From Actinomadura sp. HBU206391 (GTDB lineage Bacteria > Actinomycetota > Actinomycetes > Streptosporangiales > Streptosporangiaceae), in assembly GCF_014323665.1 (NCBI RefSeq), contig NZ_JABVEB010000033.1, positions 1 through 51,240 on the forward strand: a DNA stretch of 51,240 bases, written 5' to 3'. Shown one piece after another: positions 16,496-23,828 of this stretch. Below the pieces are notes generated by a model. It ran no database searches. It saw only the letters and a program-made list of their open reading frames with translations, and had not been told where the DNA came from. A program made the translations under genes and the position numbers. Numbering within the stretch: position 1 is the first letter of the stretch; every line of letters starts with the position of its first letter.

Positions 16496-16541
16496 ATCGC
16501 CTCGCCTCAAGCCTCTTGGTCATCGCACAGGTCGGGCGGAC

Positions 16542-17129
16542 TCAGAAGGCGGCCGGATTTTCGTCGATCGGCCGGTATCTCATCAGGATGACTCCGGAGG
16601 GGAAGGGCTCGGCCGACACCAGACTCAGCCTCTCAGGCGATCGGTCGCCATCGAGCAGCGCCTTGCCTTGGCGGAGGAACACGGGGTGTACCAGGAGATG
16701 GAACTCGTCGACGAGGCCGTGTTCGGTGAGTGACCGGATCACGCTGAGGCTGCCATAAACCACAATGTTCCCGTCGGAGCTGCGCTTGAGCTCGTTGATC
16801 TCCTCGGGATCGATGCGTTCCAGGCGTCGGGTGTTCTTCCACGCTGCCGTGTTTCCCGAGGTGGAGACGACGATCTTGTTCATGGCGTCGACCCGGCGGG
16901 CATATCTGCGCAGCTCATCTGATTCATCCGGGTTCTGAGCGGCCTCCGGCCAGTAGCCGGCGAAGTCGGCGTGCGTGGTCCGGCCCAGCAACAGGCAGGC
17001 GGAGCCTTCCACGAGTTCCTGCTCGTACCTCCGTAGCCGCTCGTCGACCAGCAGCCAGTCCATCTCGTCCTGCGGCCCGGCGACGTACCCGTCGAGAGTG
17101 ATCCACATCGTGACAATGATCTTGCCCAT
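16542..17129 (-). CDS. Dihydrofolate-reductase-family protein (RibD C-terminal-like)
   Basis: 195 residues from ATG 17129, which has GAGG eight bases upstream. The opening GKIIVTMWITLDGYVAGPQ, then GRTTHADFAGYW, IVVSTSGN and IVVYGSLSVIRSL are the hallmark segments of the bacterial 'dihydrofolate reductase family' related to the RibD reductase domain. These cytoplasmic NADPH-binding proteins mostly lack known substrates; true folate reductase activity is doubtful. The PPOX gene lies 29 bp upstream in the same direction, so the two form an operon likely controlled by the divergent HxlR regulator. The ORF can be read to 17525, but that part is out-of-frame shadow of the PPOX gene. Confidence 0.88.
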   Translation of the reverse strand: MGKIIVTMWITLDGYVAGPQDEMDWLLVDERLRRYEQELVEGSACLLLGRTTHADFAGYWPEAAQNPDESDELRRYARRVDAMNKIVVSTSGNTAAWKNTRRLERIDPEEINELKRSSDGNIVVYGSLSVIRSLTEHGLVDEFHLLVHPVFLRQGKALLDGDRSPERLSLVSAEPFPSGVILMRYRPIDENPAAF

Positions 17130-17158
17130 TCGCGGTCCTCTTTCGGGTGTGCATTCGT

Positions 17159-17683
17159 TCATCGGTCGGCGCCGAGGGCGGCCCGGACGGGTTCGGGTGT
17201 GCGCCCCGGCAACCGCTGCTGCTGGAAGTCGAGGACCGCGACCCAGTTCGGGCGCAGGCCGATCCGGACCATCCGCAGGCCAGGCTGGTCGATCGCTCGC
17301 AGGTAGGCGTTCGCCGCCTCCTCGCCCATTCCTGCGCGCTGGATGGTCGCGTACTCCGGGAGCACGCCATCGACCTCGCTCATCACTACCCTTCCGCGCA
17401 GCATGAGTACCTGCGGGGGGCCGTCGGCGGTGTCGATGCAGACCGCCACCTCGGGGTGATTCCGCAGGTCCCGGATCTTGTACGTGCCGTCGAACGCGCC
17501 GATGACCAGTTCGTCGCCGGTCCACAGGAAGTTGACCGGAATCAGTCGCGGCATCCGGTCCTTCCCGGTGTAGGCCAGGTGCGCCACCAGTGGGGCGGTG
17601 AGCAGGCGTTGCGCCGTGGGGGTGTTCAGCAATCTCACGTCGCCTTGCGGCAGATCCATCGTCTCGCTGTTCGAGAAGGTCAT
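17159..17683 (-). CDS. PPOX-class (pyridoxamine-phosphate-oxidase-fold) F420/flavin protein
   Basis: 174-residue split-barrel flavin or F420 protein. RLLTAPLVAHLAYTGKDRMP, LIPVNFLWTGDELVIGAFDG, KIRDLRNHPEVAVCIDT and RGRVVMSEVDGV are consecutive strands of the fold. Members in actinobacteria often use coenzyme F420 to reduce quinones or xenobiotics; the cofactor here is inference. ATG 17683 is chosen. Its ribosome-binding site is poor, so the mRNA could be leaderless or start at another codon. First gene of an operon with the DHFR-like gene, and divergent from hxlR across two operator-like palindromes. Confidence 0.85.
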   Translation of the reverse strand: MTFSNSETMDLPQGDVRLLNTPTAQRLLTAPLVAHLAYTGKDRMPRLIPVNFLWTGDELVIGAFDGTYKIRDLRNHPEVAVCIDTADGPPQVLMLRGRVVMSEVDGVLPEYATIQRAGMGEEAANAYLRAIDQPGLRMVRIGLRPNWVAVLDFQQQRLPGRTPEPVRAALGADR

Positions 17684-17697
17684 GGCGGCCAAGCTAG

Positions 17698-17740
17698 AGG
17701 AGTAACTCCTAAAAGGCAAGTTATGCTCCTAAATAAGGAG
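17698..17740. promoter_or_regulatory. Two operator-like palindromes between PPOX and hxlR
   Basis: Site 1 (17698-17710) is a perfect palindrome, AGGAGTAACTCCT. Site 2 (17726-17740) is CTCCT-AAATA-AGGAG. Both share the AGGAG/CTCCT half-site and lie in the 77-bp AT-rich gap between divergent genes, so they are probably bound by the HxlR protein. Confidence 0.7.
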
Positions 17741-17760
17741 TCCTTCGATAGGATGGAGCC

Positions 17761-18426
17761 ATGAGCGGTAGGCGTAGCTATGGAGATCCGTGCGGCGTGG
17801 CCCGGGGTCTGGATGTCATTGGTGAACGGTGGGCGCTGCTGGTGGTGCGTGACCTCCTGCTCGGCCCCAAGCGGTTCAACGACCTGCTCGGCGGCCTGCC
17901 CGGTGTCAGTCCGAATGTGCTGAGCCAGCGCCTTGTCGAGCTGATCGAGCGCGGTGTCGTCCACCGGCGAGACTTGGGCGCGCCGACACGGGTCCGCCTC
18001 TACGAGCTCACCCCGTGGGGCCGCAAACTGGAACCCATCCTGCTCCAACTCGGCGGTTGGGGAAGTCAGGCCCCGCTGCCGCCCGACGGTGAACTCGGCA
18101 TTGACTCACTCATGCTCAGCCTCATGGCCGGTTTCGACCAGGCGAGGGCAGGCGAGCTGCAGGGCATCTACGAGTTCCTCATCGACGGCGCCACCTATGT
18201 CGCGGAAGTCGCCGATGGTCTTCTGCAGATCAGGCGCGGCACCGTTGACCAACCCGACGCCACGCTCACCGCCGACGTCGCCACCCTCCGAGCCATTTGT
18301 GCCGGCCGGACCAGCGTGGCAGAGGCCGTGCAATGCGGCGATCTACGCCTCGACGGCGACCGGCGAGCGGTCCAGAGCGTGACCGACCTGGTCCTGGCTC
18401 CCCTCGCGCACGCGCCGGAAGCGTGA
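17761..18426 (+). CDS. HxlR-family regulator with extra C-terminal domain
   Basis: 221-residue winged-helix regulator. Residues 1-100 are a standard HxlR domain (CGVARGLDVIGERWALLVVR, DLLLGPKRFNDLLGGLPGVS, LSQRLVELIERGVV, YELTPWGRKLEP). The following about 110 residues resemble an SCP2/sterol-carrier-like ligand fold (YEFLIDGATYVAEVADGLLQ, ATLTADVATLRAICAG, GDLRLDGDRRAVQ). Most HxlR proteins end after about 120 residues, so the C-terminal part probably binds a lipophilic ligand. Divergent from the PPOX-DHFR operon, with two shared palindromes. Probably its repressor. Confidence 0.88.
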   Translation: MSGRRSYGDPCGVARGLDVIGERWALLVVRDLLLGPKRFNDLLGGLPGVSPNVLSQRLVELIERGVVHRRDLGAPTRVRLYELTPWGRKLEPILLQLGGWGSQAPLPPDGELGIDSLMLSLMAGFDQARAGELQGIYEFLIDGATYVAEVADGLLQIRRGTVDQPDATLTADVATLRAICAGRTSVAEAVQCGDLRLDGDRRAVQSVTDLVLAPLAHAPEA

Positions 18427-18467
18427 TCAGGCCCGCACTCTGGTCCGGGTAAGAAAGGCGCCTGGTT

Positions 18468-18716
18468 TCATACCCATAGGTGGCGGAGTCTCCAGGTGCC
18501 GGTGCTGCCCTGCTGAGCGATCTCGGCGATGCCGAGTTGCCCGTCGACGGTGACGCCGACCCGGTACAGTCGGCCCTCGCCGGGTACCTGCCAGACCTCA
18601 CGGACTCCACGGACGTGCAGGCGGCCGCCCCGCCATTGCACAGTCCTCGGCGTTCCGGCGGGCGTCGTCTCGGTGATCTCGATCGGCTCGTTATACAGCT
18701 GCACGGCACAGAACAC
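18468..18716 (-). CDS. Small DUF6504-like protein
   Basis: 82-residue protein with alternating beta-strand pattern (IEITETTPAGTPRTVQWRGG, RLHVRGVREVWQVPGEGRLY, RVGVTVDGQLGIAEIAQQ, TWRLRHLWV). Tryptophan- and arginine-rich sequence of this shape is typical of the actinobacterial DUF6504 group, sometimes found near DNA polymerase IV genes. I recall the family from pattern only. No operon partner; it converges with hxlR. Function unknown. Confidence 0.6.
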   Translation of the reverse strand: MFCAVQLYNEPIEITETTPAGTPRTVQWRGGRLHVRGVREVWQVPGEGRLYRVGVTVDGQLGIAEIAQQGSTGTWRLRHLWV

Positions 18717-18816
18717 TACTCGAACATGTTATCGAATGCGAGACCCGGTGTCGGTCGACGTTACGCGTGTCTCGGCCGGCCGAACGGTGTCGATGCGGCG
18801 GCCTGTTCGAGCCGGG

Positions 18817-20028
18817 CTATCGGGCCCTCGGCAGGGACTCGGCGCGGCGCCGTTGCAGGTGGGTGCCTTCGGCATCGGTGCGCACCAGCCGCAGTGCGGC
18901 GTCGAACGCGGCACCCGCCTCGGCGTGCCTGCCCAGCTTGCACAGCAGCTCCGCCCGCACTGAGGGGACCAGGTGGTTCACGGGCAGGGCCTCGTCCAGT
19001 CCATCGAGGAGGCTCAGCGCCGCCTCCGGCGACCCGGCCTCCGCGGCCGCGACCGCCCGGTTCAGGCGGACGACCGGCGAGCCGGTGCGGCGCTCCAGCT
19101 CGGCGTACAGCTGGGCGACGCGCGGCCAGTCCGTGGCCCCGGCCGTGCTGTGCTCGGCGGCGATCAGTGCCTGGAGGTGGTAGTCGCCGGACGGCGGTCC
19201 CAGCCTGCGCAGCAGATCCAGGCCGCGGTCGATCTCGTCGTGGTGCCACTTCGCCCGGTCCTGGTCGGGCAACAGGACCAACCGGCCGTTGTCGTCGAGG
19301 CGGGCGTCGCGGCGGGCGTGCTGCAGGATCATCAGCGCGAGCAGGGCGAGGATCTCGTCCTCGCCCGGCAGCAGCTCGCCGAGAAGGTAGCCGAGCCGGA
19401 TCGCCTCGGCGGCCAGTCGCGGTCGCTGCAGCTCAGGGCCGGCGGTCGCACGATATCCCTCCGTGAACAGCAGGTAGACGACCTTCAGCATGACGCCGAG
19501 CCGCGCGGGCAAGTCGTCGGCCGTCGGCCGGCGCAGCGGGATGCCGGCCTGCGCCATCTTGGCCTTGGCCCTTGTCAGCCTGGCGGCCATCGTGGGCTCG
19601 GGCACCAGGAACAGACGCGCGATCTCGGCCGTCTTCAGGCCGGCTCCGAAGCGCAGCGTCAGCGCCGCGCGTGCGTCGGCGGACAAGGCGGGGTGGCAGC
19701 AGGCGAAGAGCAGCCGCAGCCGCTCGTCCGCGATGGCATCCGGGTCGGGATCCTCATGCACCGTGCCGGTCACGAGCAGCGGCAGCCGCCGTCGGTCGTT
19801 CTCCTCCCGGCGCAACCTGTCGAGTGCGCGGCGATGCGCGGCGGTCAGCAGCCAGGCCGCCGGGCGGTCCGGCACGCCCTGTCCCGGCCAAGTCCGGGCC
19901 GCGGCGACGAATGCGTCCTGCAGGCCGTCCTCGGCGAGGTCGAATCGGCGCAGCCGCGTCACGAGCAGGGCGAGCAGGCGCGACCAGTGCTCCCGGTACG
20001 CCTGCTCGACCGCGTCCTGCGAGTTCAA
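18817..20028 (-). CDS. ECF42-type RNA polymerase sigma factor with C-terminal TPR-like extension
   Basis: 403-residue sigma factor. Region 2 is LAEDGLQDAFVAAARTWPGQ, region 4 is ARAALTLRFGAGLKTAEIARLFLVPEPTMAARLTRAK. The long C-terminal extension with TEGYRATAGPELQRPRLAAEAIRLG and helical repeats (RTGSPVVRLNRAVAAAEAG) defines the ECF42/DUF6596 group, which lacks an anti-sigma factor and uses the extension for control. The TTG start at 20028 overlaps the TGA of the upstream YCII gene (TTGA), so translation is coupled. The pairing with a YCII/DGPF protein is the known signature of ECF42; targets usually include the YCII gene itself. Confidence 0.93.
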   Translation of the reverse strand: MNSQDAVEQAYREHWSRLLALLVTRLRRFDLAEDGLQDAFVAAARTWPGQGVPDRPAAWLLTAAHRRALDRLRREENDRRRLPLLVTGTVHEDPDPDAIADERLRLLFACCHPALSADARAALTLRFGAGLKTAEIARLFLVPEPTMAARLTRAKAKMAQAGIPLRRPTADDLPARLGVMLKVVYLLFTEGYRATAGPELQRPRLAAEAIRLGYLLGELLPGEDEILALLALMILQHARRDARLDDNGRLVLLPDQDRAKWHHDEIDRGLDLLRRLGPPSGDYHLQALIAAEHSTAGATDWPRVAQLYAELERRTGSPVVRLNRAVAAAEAGSPEAALSLLDGLDEALPVNHLVPSVRAELLCKLGRHAEAGAAFDAALRLVRTDAEGTHLQRRRAESLPRAR

Positions 20029-20378
20029 CTACCGCTCTCGCGCATCGGCACGATCGGCCGGATCTCGACCACCAGCTCGGGCAGCGCCTTGGCCAGCGCC
20101 ATCGCCGCGTCGAGGTCGGGCGCCTCGATCAGGTAGAAGCCGCCGAGCACCTCGGTGGTCTCGGCGAACGGGCCGTCCGTGATGCTCACGTCGTCGCCCT
20201 GGTGCCGCAGGGTGGTCGCCGAGCCGGCGAGTGCCAGCTCCTTGCCGCCGCGCATCGCGTCCCGCTCCGCCAGCATCGTCGCGAAACGTTCGTGCCTCGC
20301 GTTGTTCTCGCGGATCTGATCCTCGTCACGCGACGCCCAAGCCTTCTCGTCGCCGTAGATCAGCAGTGCGTACTCCAT
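20025..20378 (-). CDS. YCII/DGPF-domain protein paired with ECF42 sigma
   Basis: 117-residue YCII-superfamily protein. MEYALLIYGDEKAWASRDED at the start, GSATTLRHQGDDVSITDGPF with the DGPF motif, and ETTEVLGGFYLIEAPDLDAA cover the ferredoxin-like fold. Enzymatic role unknown; such proteins accompany ECF42 sigma factors in many actinobacteria. ATG 20378 has AAGGGG about 9 bases upstream and is preferred to the longer ORF start at 20456. First gene of the YCII-sigma operon, divergent from the ArsR-SRPBCC gene. Confidence 0.92.
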   Translation of the reverse strand: MEYALLIYGDEKAWASRDEDQIRENNARHERFATMLAERDAMRGGKELALAGSATTLRHQGDDVSITDGPFAETTEVLGGFYLIEAPDLDAAMALAKALPELVVEIRPIVPMRESGS

Positions 20379-20548
20379 GACATCGTCCCCTTCTCCGGGC
20401 GCCGTCGGTACGGCGCGGTCGAAGTGATGACGCCGCCGTACGCCGGAATTCGACAACGCACCGAGACTAATTCAGCGACCCGGGCGCGCGACCGCGTACG
20501 CCGGACGACCTCGGTGCCGGGGGCGACGAGGGTGCCGCCGACAGCGGC

Positions 20549-20580
20549 TTGACATTATGCAGGTATTTACCTGCATAATG
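20549..20580 (+). promoter_or_regulatory. Promoter with superimposed palindrome before the ArsR-SRPBCC gene
   Basis: TTGACA at 20549-20554 matches a -35 box. -10-like hexamers lie 17-19 bases further (TGCATA at 20572, CATAAT at 20574). A palindrome at 20553-20580 has 13-bp perfect arms (left arm starts CATTATGCAGGT, right arm ends ACCTGCATAATG) and a two-base centre. It covers the whole spacer and -10, so bound repressor would block polymerase. Transcription would begin next to GTG 20587, suggesting a leaderless mRNA. Confidence 0.75.
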
Positions 20581-20586
20581 CTGCGC

Positions 20587-21378
20587 GTGACCGCAGAGAT
20601 GGACAAGGTGTTCAAGGCGCTGGCCGACCAGACGCGGCGGTACCTGCTGGACAGGCTGCACGAGCACAACGGGCAGACGTTGGGCGAGCTGTGCGCGCAC
20701 CTCGACATGGCGCGTCAGTCGGTCACGCAGCACGTGGCCGTCCTGGAGGCCGCCAACCTGATCAGCACGGTCCGGCGGGGGCGGGAGAAGTTGCACTACC
20801 TCAACCCCGTTCCTCTTCACGAGATCCAGGAACGGTGGATCGACAAGTTCGAGCGTCCGCGTCTTCGGGCCCTGAGCGACCTGAGGCGACGAGCAGAGGA
20901 GCATGACATGGCCGACAAGCCGACTTTTGTGTACGTCACCTACATCGAGAGCACGCCGGAGAAGGTCTGGCACGCGTTGACCGACGCCGAACTCACCGCC
21001 GAGTACTGGGGGCACAGCAACATCTCGGACTGGCAGGTCGGTTCGACCTGGGAGCACCGACGCACGGACGGTTCGGGCATCGCCGACGTCGTCGGTACGG
21101 TACTGGAGACCGTGCCGCCCAAGCGGCTGGTGATGACCTTCGCCGAGCCGGCGCAGGTCACGTTCGAGATCGAGCCCTACGGCGAGATCGTCCGGCTCAC
21201 CGTCACCCATGAGAAGCTGGCCGACCAAGCCGACTACGACGCGATCTCCGCCGGATGGCCGGCCGTGCTGGCCAACCTCAAGTCCCTCCTCGAGACCGGA
21301 CATGTCCTCCCGCAGGCGCCCTGGGAGATGCACGCGGAGCTCCGGGACGCCCAGATGGCACGCAGCGACCCCCGGTGA
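20587..21378 (+). CDS. ArsR-family regulator fused to SRPBCC (AHSA1/START-like) domain
   Basis: A two-domain fusion of about 263 residues. The N-terminal 100 are an ArsR winged helix: MDKVFKALADQTRRYLLDRL, LGELCAHLDMARQSVTQHVA, VLEAANLISTVRRGREKLHY. No metal-binding Cys cluster is seen in the ArsR alpha3 position. The rest is an SRPBCC/AHSA1 fold: VYVTYIESTPEKVWHALTDA, EYWGHSNISDWQVGSTWEHR, TVLETVPPKRLVMTFAEP, TAGW-like SAGWPAVLANLKSLLETG. The cavity domain probably senses a hydrophobic ligand. GTG 20587 (or ATG 20599) is chosen since earlier ATGs lie inside the operator. Probably autorepressed; the divergent YCII-ECF42 operon shares the intergenic region. Confidence 0.9.
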   Translation: MTAEMDKVFKALADQTRRYLLDRLHEHNGQTLGELCAHLDMARQSVTQHVAVLEAANLISTVRRGREKLHYLNPVPLHEIQERWIDKFERPRLRALSDLRRRAEEHDMADKPTFVYVTYIESTPEKVWHALTDAELTAEYWGHSNISDWQVGSTWEHRRTDGSGIADVVGTVLETVPPKRLVMTFAEPAQVTFEIEPYGEIVRLTVTHEKLADQADYDAISAGWPAVLANLKSLLETGHVLPQAPWEMHAELRDAQMARSDPR

Positions 21379-21435
21379 CCACCGTGCATGCCTAACGGGT
21401 GAGCCCTGACCGGGAGTGCGGGTCCTGTGGGCGCC

Positions 21436-21484
21436 CGATCGTTGGCCCGGCAGGCCCGTCAGGGTACTGCCGGGCCAACGATCG
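21436..21484. terminator. Strong bidirectional terminator hairpin
   Basis: Perfect 18-bp stem (21436-21453 with 21467-21484; left arm begins CGATCGTTGGCC) and a 13-base loop, in the gap between the convergent ArsR-SRPBCC and STAS genes. No T-run. Confidence 0.75.
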
Positions 21485-21523
21485 TCACGGAGGCCCTCAG
21501 ATCAGCGGTCGGTGTTCAGGTGT

Positions 21524-21916
21524 TCAGGTGATCGGGTCGCTGGAGGATTCATGGATGGCGGTCCCGTCCGGCAACGGGACCGCCAGGGCGTCGGCGAGGG
21601 TGGGATGCAAGGTGAGACGCTGGAGGAGGCCGGTTACCTGTAGGACCCGGGCCACGCGGGGGACCAGGGGGCCGGCGAGGGCGGCGCTCCCGCCGCGGCC
21701 TTCGGCGGCCAGGTAGAACCTCAGCACCGTGCGCAGGCCCATCGAGTCCAGGAACCTCAGCCGTTCCAGATCGAACACCAAGTGCTCGCCGTGCTCTTCG
21801 CGGACCTGGAGGATGCTCTGCTCGGCCAGCTCCACGGTACTGAACTGCAGTTCCCCGGTCAGTGTGATCACGGTGCGCGGGCCGTCGGCCCGGCCGGTCA
21901 CAGTCAGCAGTTCCAT
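21524..21916 (-). CDS. STAS-domain anti-sigma factor antagonist
   Basis: 130-residue single STAS domain like SpoIIAA/RsbV/BldG. MELLTVTGRADGPRTVITLT, GELQFSTVELAEQSILQVRE, LVFDLERLRFLDSMGLRTVL with the phosphorylatable Ser in DSMGL, then RFYLAAEGRGGSAALAGP. Such proteins release a sigma factor from its anti-sigma partner when unphosphorylated. No anti-sigma kinase or sigma gene is adjacent, so the partner is elsewhere. Confidence 0.92.
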   Translation of the reverse strand: MELLTVTGRADGPRTVITLTGELQFSTVELAEQSILQVREEHGEHLVFDLERLRFLDSMGLRTVLRFYLAAEGRGGSAALAGPLVPRVARVLQVTGLLQRLTLHPTLADALAVPLPDGTAIHESSSDPIT

Positions 21917-22182
21917 CTCGTGCCTCCCTCGACCCTCGCCGCAGAACTCCCGCGAACAGACTCAAAAAGCTCTAGTGGTCAAGTTAGATATTAGGACGCC
22001 ATGAGTATAGGGTCCTTCTCGTCCACATGGCATAAAATCGGATGTGACCGCGGACGAAACCGCTTAGGATCACATAGGGCGACAGGGAACCTACGCCCGG
22101 TCGGCGCGGAGCGCGGATGCGGTCGTGAGTTTGCGCCACCCGGCGTGTCCTGGCGCCGGACCCGAGCACGTGTGGAGGCTGT
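21917..22182. other. Divergent promoter region of STAS and MerR genes
   Basis: 266 bases between divergent genes, locally AT-richer around 21965-22050, where promoters are expected. No convincing gene or repeat seen. Confidence 0.4.
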
Positions 22183-22575
22183 ATGGATCGAATGAACAGC
22201 GCTTCGGCCGGTGATTCACCCGGCGGCGACCTGTCCACGGATGGCGCGCCCGGCGCGAATCCCGACGCCAAGTTCGACGATGACGACTACCCCGCGTACA
22301 GCATGGGCCGCGCCGCCGAGATCCTCGGTGTCACGCCCGCCTTCCTGCGCAGCCTCGACACCGCCAAGCTGATCGCCCCGCAACGCTCAGATGGCGGGCA
22401 CCGCCGCTACTCCCGTGACCAGTTGCGTCTCGCCCAGCGGGTCCGGGAACTGATCGACCAGGGCACCGCCCTCGAGGCCGCCTGCCGCATTGTCGTTCTG
22501 GAGAACGAACTCGCTCAGGCCCAGAACCTCAACGCCCGACTCCAGCAGGACATGGACGGCCGGCAGACCGGCTGA
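22183..22575 (+). CDS. MerR-family regulator, short
   Basis: 130-residue protein. A disordered acidic N-terminus of about 35 residues precedes a MerR helix-turn-helix: YSMGRAAEILGVTPAFLRSL, DTAKLIAPQRSDGGHRRYSR, DQLRLAQRVRELIDQGTALE. A short C-terminal coiled coil follows (VLENELAQAQNLNARLQQDM) and there is no effector domain. This form is common in streptomycetes and relatives, where it acts as a small DNA-binding regulator; ligand unknown. Start ATG 22183 could be replaced by ATG 22192. The next gene follows in the same direction after 227 bp. Confidence 0.88.
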   Translation: MDRMNSASAGDSPGGDLSTDGAPGANPDAKFDDDDYPAYSMGRAAEILGVTPAFLRSLDTAKLIAPQRSDGGHRRYSRDQLRLAQRVRELIDQGTALEAACRIVVLENELAQAQNLNARLQQDMDGRQTG

Positions 22576-22802
22576 TCCAGGCGGCGTGAGCCGCTCAGCA
22601 CGCGTTCGGACCGTTCGTGTTGCTCCGTACGTGGTCGGCGCCGGGCGGGCGTCGCACTACGACGCGCGACGCCGCCGACGTAGGCTTCTCGCCGCGTGGT
22701 CATCGCGGCCCGTCAGGCGGCGCGGCCGGCCGGGCGGGGGTTCGAGCGAGCGGGTGGGAGGCGGGGCCGGTCCCGACGACGGGGTCGGCCCGCGATTCGG
22801 TC

Positions 22803-23387
22803 ATGGACGGGTTCGCGCGACGTGAGTTCCAGTTGGTCCTGCTCCGACGCATGGCCGACTACCAGCCCGATCTCGTCATGGCCGCGGCCCGCTCGCTCGA
22901 CGCCACGCGTACCGAGATGCGACAGGTGAACGCCCGGTGGCAGCGCATGCTGCGCTCGATGAGGTTTCCCGGTGGGGAGCGCCGGCTGCGGGGCGTGCTC
23001 GGCCCGCCGGCCGCCCACGCCGACCGCCGTCTGGGCGATGTGATCTGCCAGGCTGCCTGGTGGGAACTGCCGTTGTGGCCGGACCTGAGGTTCGAGGCGC
23101 TCATCGGGCCTGACGGATCGATCCTGCTGGAGTGGCTGGTGCGGCCCGAGACGTCGCAGGCGCCCCGGCTCGACGGCGTCGCGGATCTGGCCCCGTGGTC
23201 GTGCGTCGTCGGCGATGTGGCCATGCGGTTCGCGCCGGTCCAGCACCACGCCGACACGGTGCCCAGCCGGTGGCATGTCGTCTTCTCCCCGGCCGACGGC
23301 GCGCCTTCCCGCGTCGCCCACTTCGTCTGGGGCCTGCTCCAGACCGTCGAGGACGTACCGCCGCAGGAGCGTCAGGCGGAGCGGTAG
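22803..23387 (+). CDS. Protein of unknown function
   Basis: I do not recognise this 194-residue protein. From ATG 22803 it has an amphipathic N-terminal part (FARREFQLVLLRRMADYQPD, LVMAAARSLDATRTEMRQVN), a Trp-rich middle (VICQAAWWELPLWPDLRFEA) and a beta-like C-terminal half (SILLEWLVRPETSQAPRLDG, VVGDVAMRFAPVQHHADTV, RWHVVFSPADGAPSRVAHFV). No signal peptide or membrane segment. The ORF opens further upstream to 22617, but that part is Arg-rich read-through. Likely cytoplasmic. Confidence 0.6.
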   Translation: MDGFARREFQLVLLRRMADYQPDLVMAAARSLDATRTEMRQVNARWQRMLRSMRFPGGERRLRGVLGPPAAHADRRLGDVICQAAWWELPLWPDLRFEALIGPDGSILLEWLVRPETSQAPRLDGVADLAPWSCVVGDVAMRFAPVQHHADTVPSRWHVVFSPADGAPSRVAHFVWGLLQTVEDVPPQERQAER

Positions 23388-23705
23388 CGCAGCCCGTCCA
23401 TCACGGCTGATGCGGGTGGCTTTCATGAGAGCAATGCGACGCTTTGTTGCCTTCGATGCGTCTGTGACTAGACCTAACAATTACCTTCTGTCCTACTATT
23501 TTGCTGTTTGACGACTTTGTGTATTCTCGTCCCATTCCACGTTCCAGCGGGCGGAACTGGCGGAACTTGACTGGCGGAACCGGGTGCCCGTGGACCCCAC
23601 CTGTCCCACTGTTCGCCCCGCAGACAGAGGCGGCCCCAACCGCGGCGATTTTTCAAGGCGGACGGGGTCTCACCCCACTCGAACCCCCCGGAAGAGCTGG
23701 GCCCC
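23388..23705. other. Intergenic region with AT-rich promoter patch and short direct repeats
   Basis: 318 bases before the glycosyltransferase unit. 23430-23530 is AT-rich for this genome and likely contains the promoter (TTGCTG, then TATTCT about 17 bases later). At 23550-23581 the nonamer GGCGGAACT occurs twice in tandem (23550, 23559) and again as GGCGGAACC at 23573: possible regulator repeats. No gene seen. Confidence 0.45.
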
Positions 23706-23828
23706 ATGGCGACCGACCGTACGACCGACCCCCGATATCCGATCCTCACCACTGCGCGCATCGCGCACGAGGCGATCGACCCGCGCCACACGACCGATCC
23801 CGGTTCTCGGCCCTGGGCCGCCCGGTGA
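23706..23828 (+). CDS. Possible 40-codon ORF coupled to the glycosyltransferase
   Basis: ATG 23706 opens a 40-residue basic, Pro/Thr-rich ORF that ends at TGA 23826-23828. The stop overlaps GTG 23825 of the next gene as GTGA, the coupling pattern seen elsewhere in the window. GAAGAG about 12 bases upstream is a weak ribosome-binding site. No domain is recognisable. It may be a leader peptide that promotes translation of the synthase, or chance. Confidence 0.3.
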   Translation: MATDRTTDPRYPILTTARIAHEAIDPRHTTDPGSRPWAAR

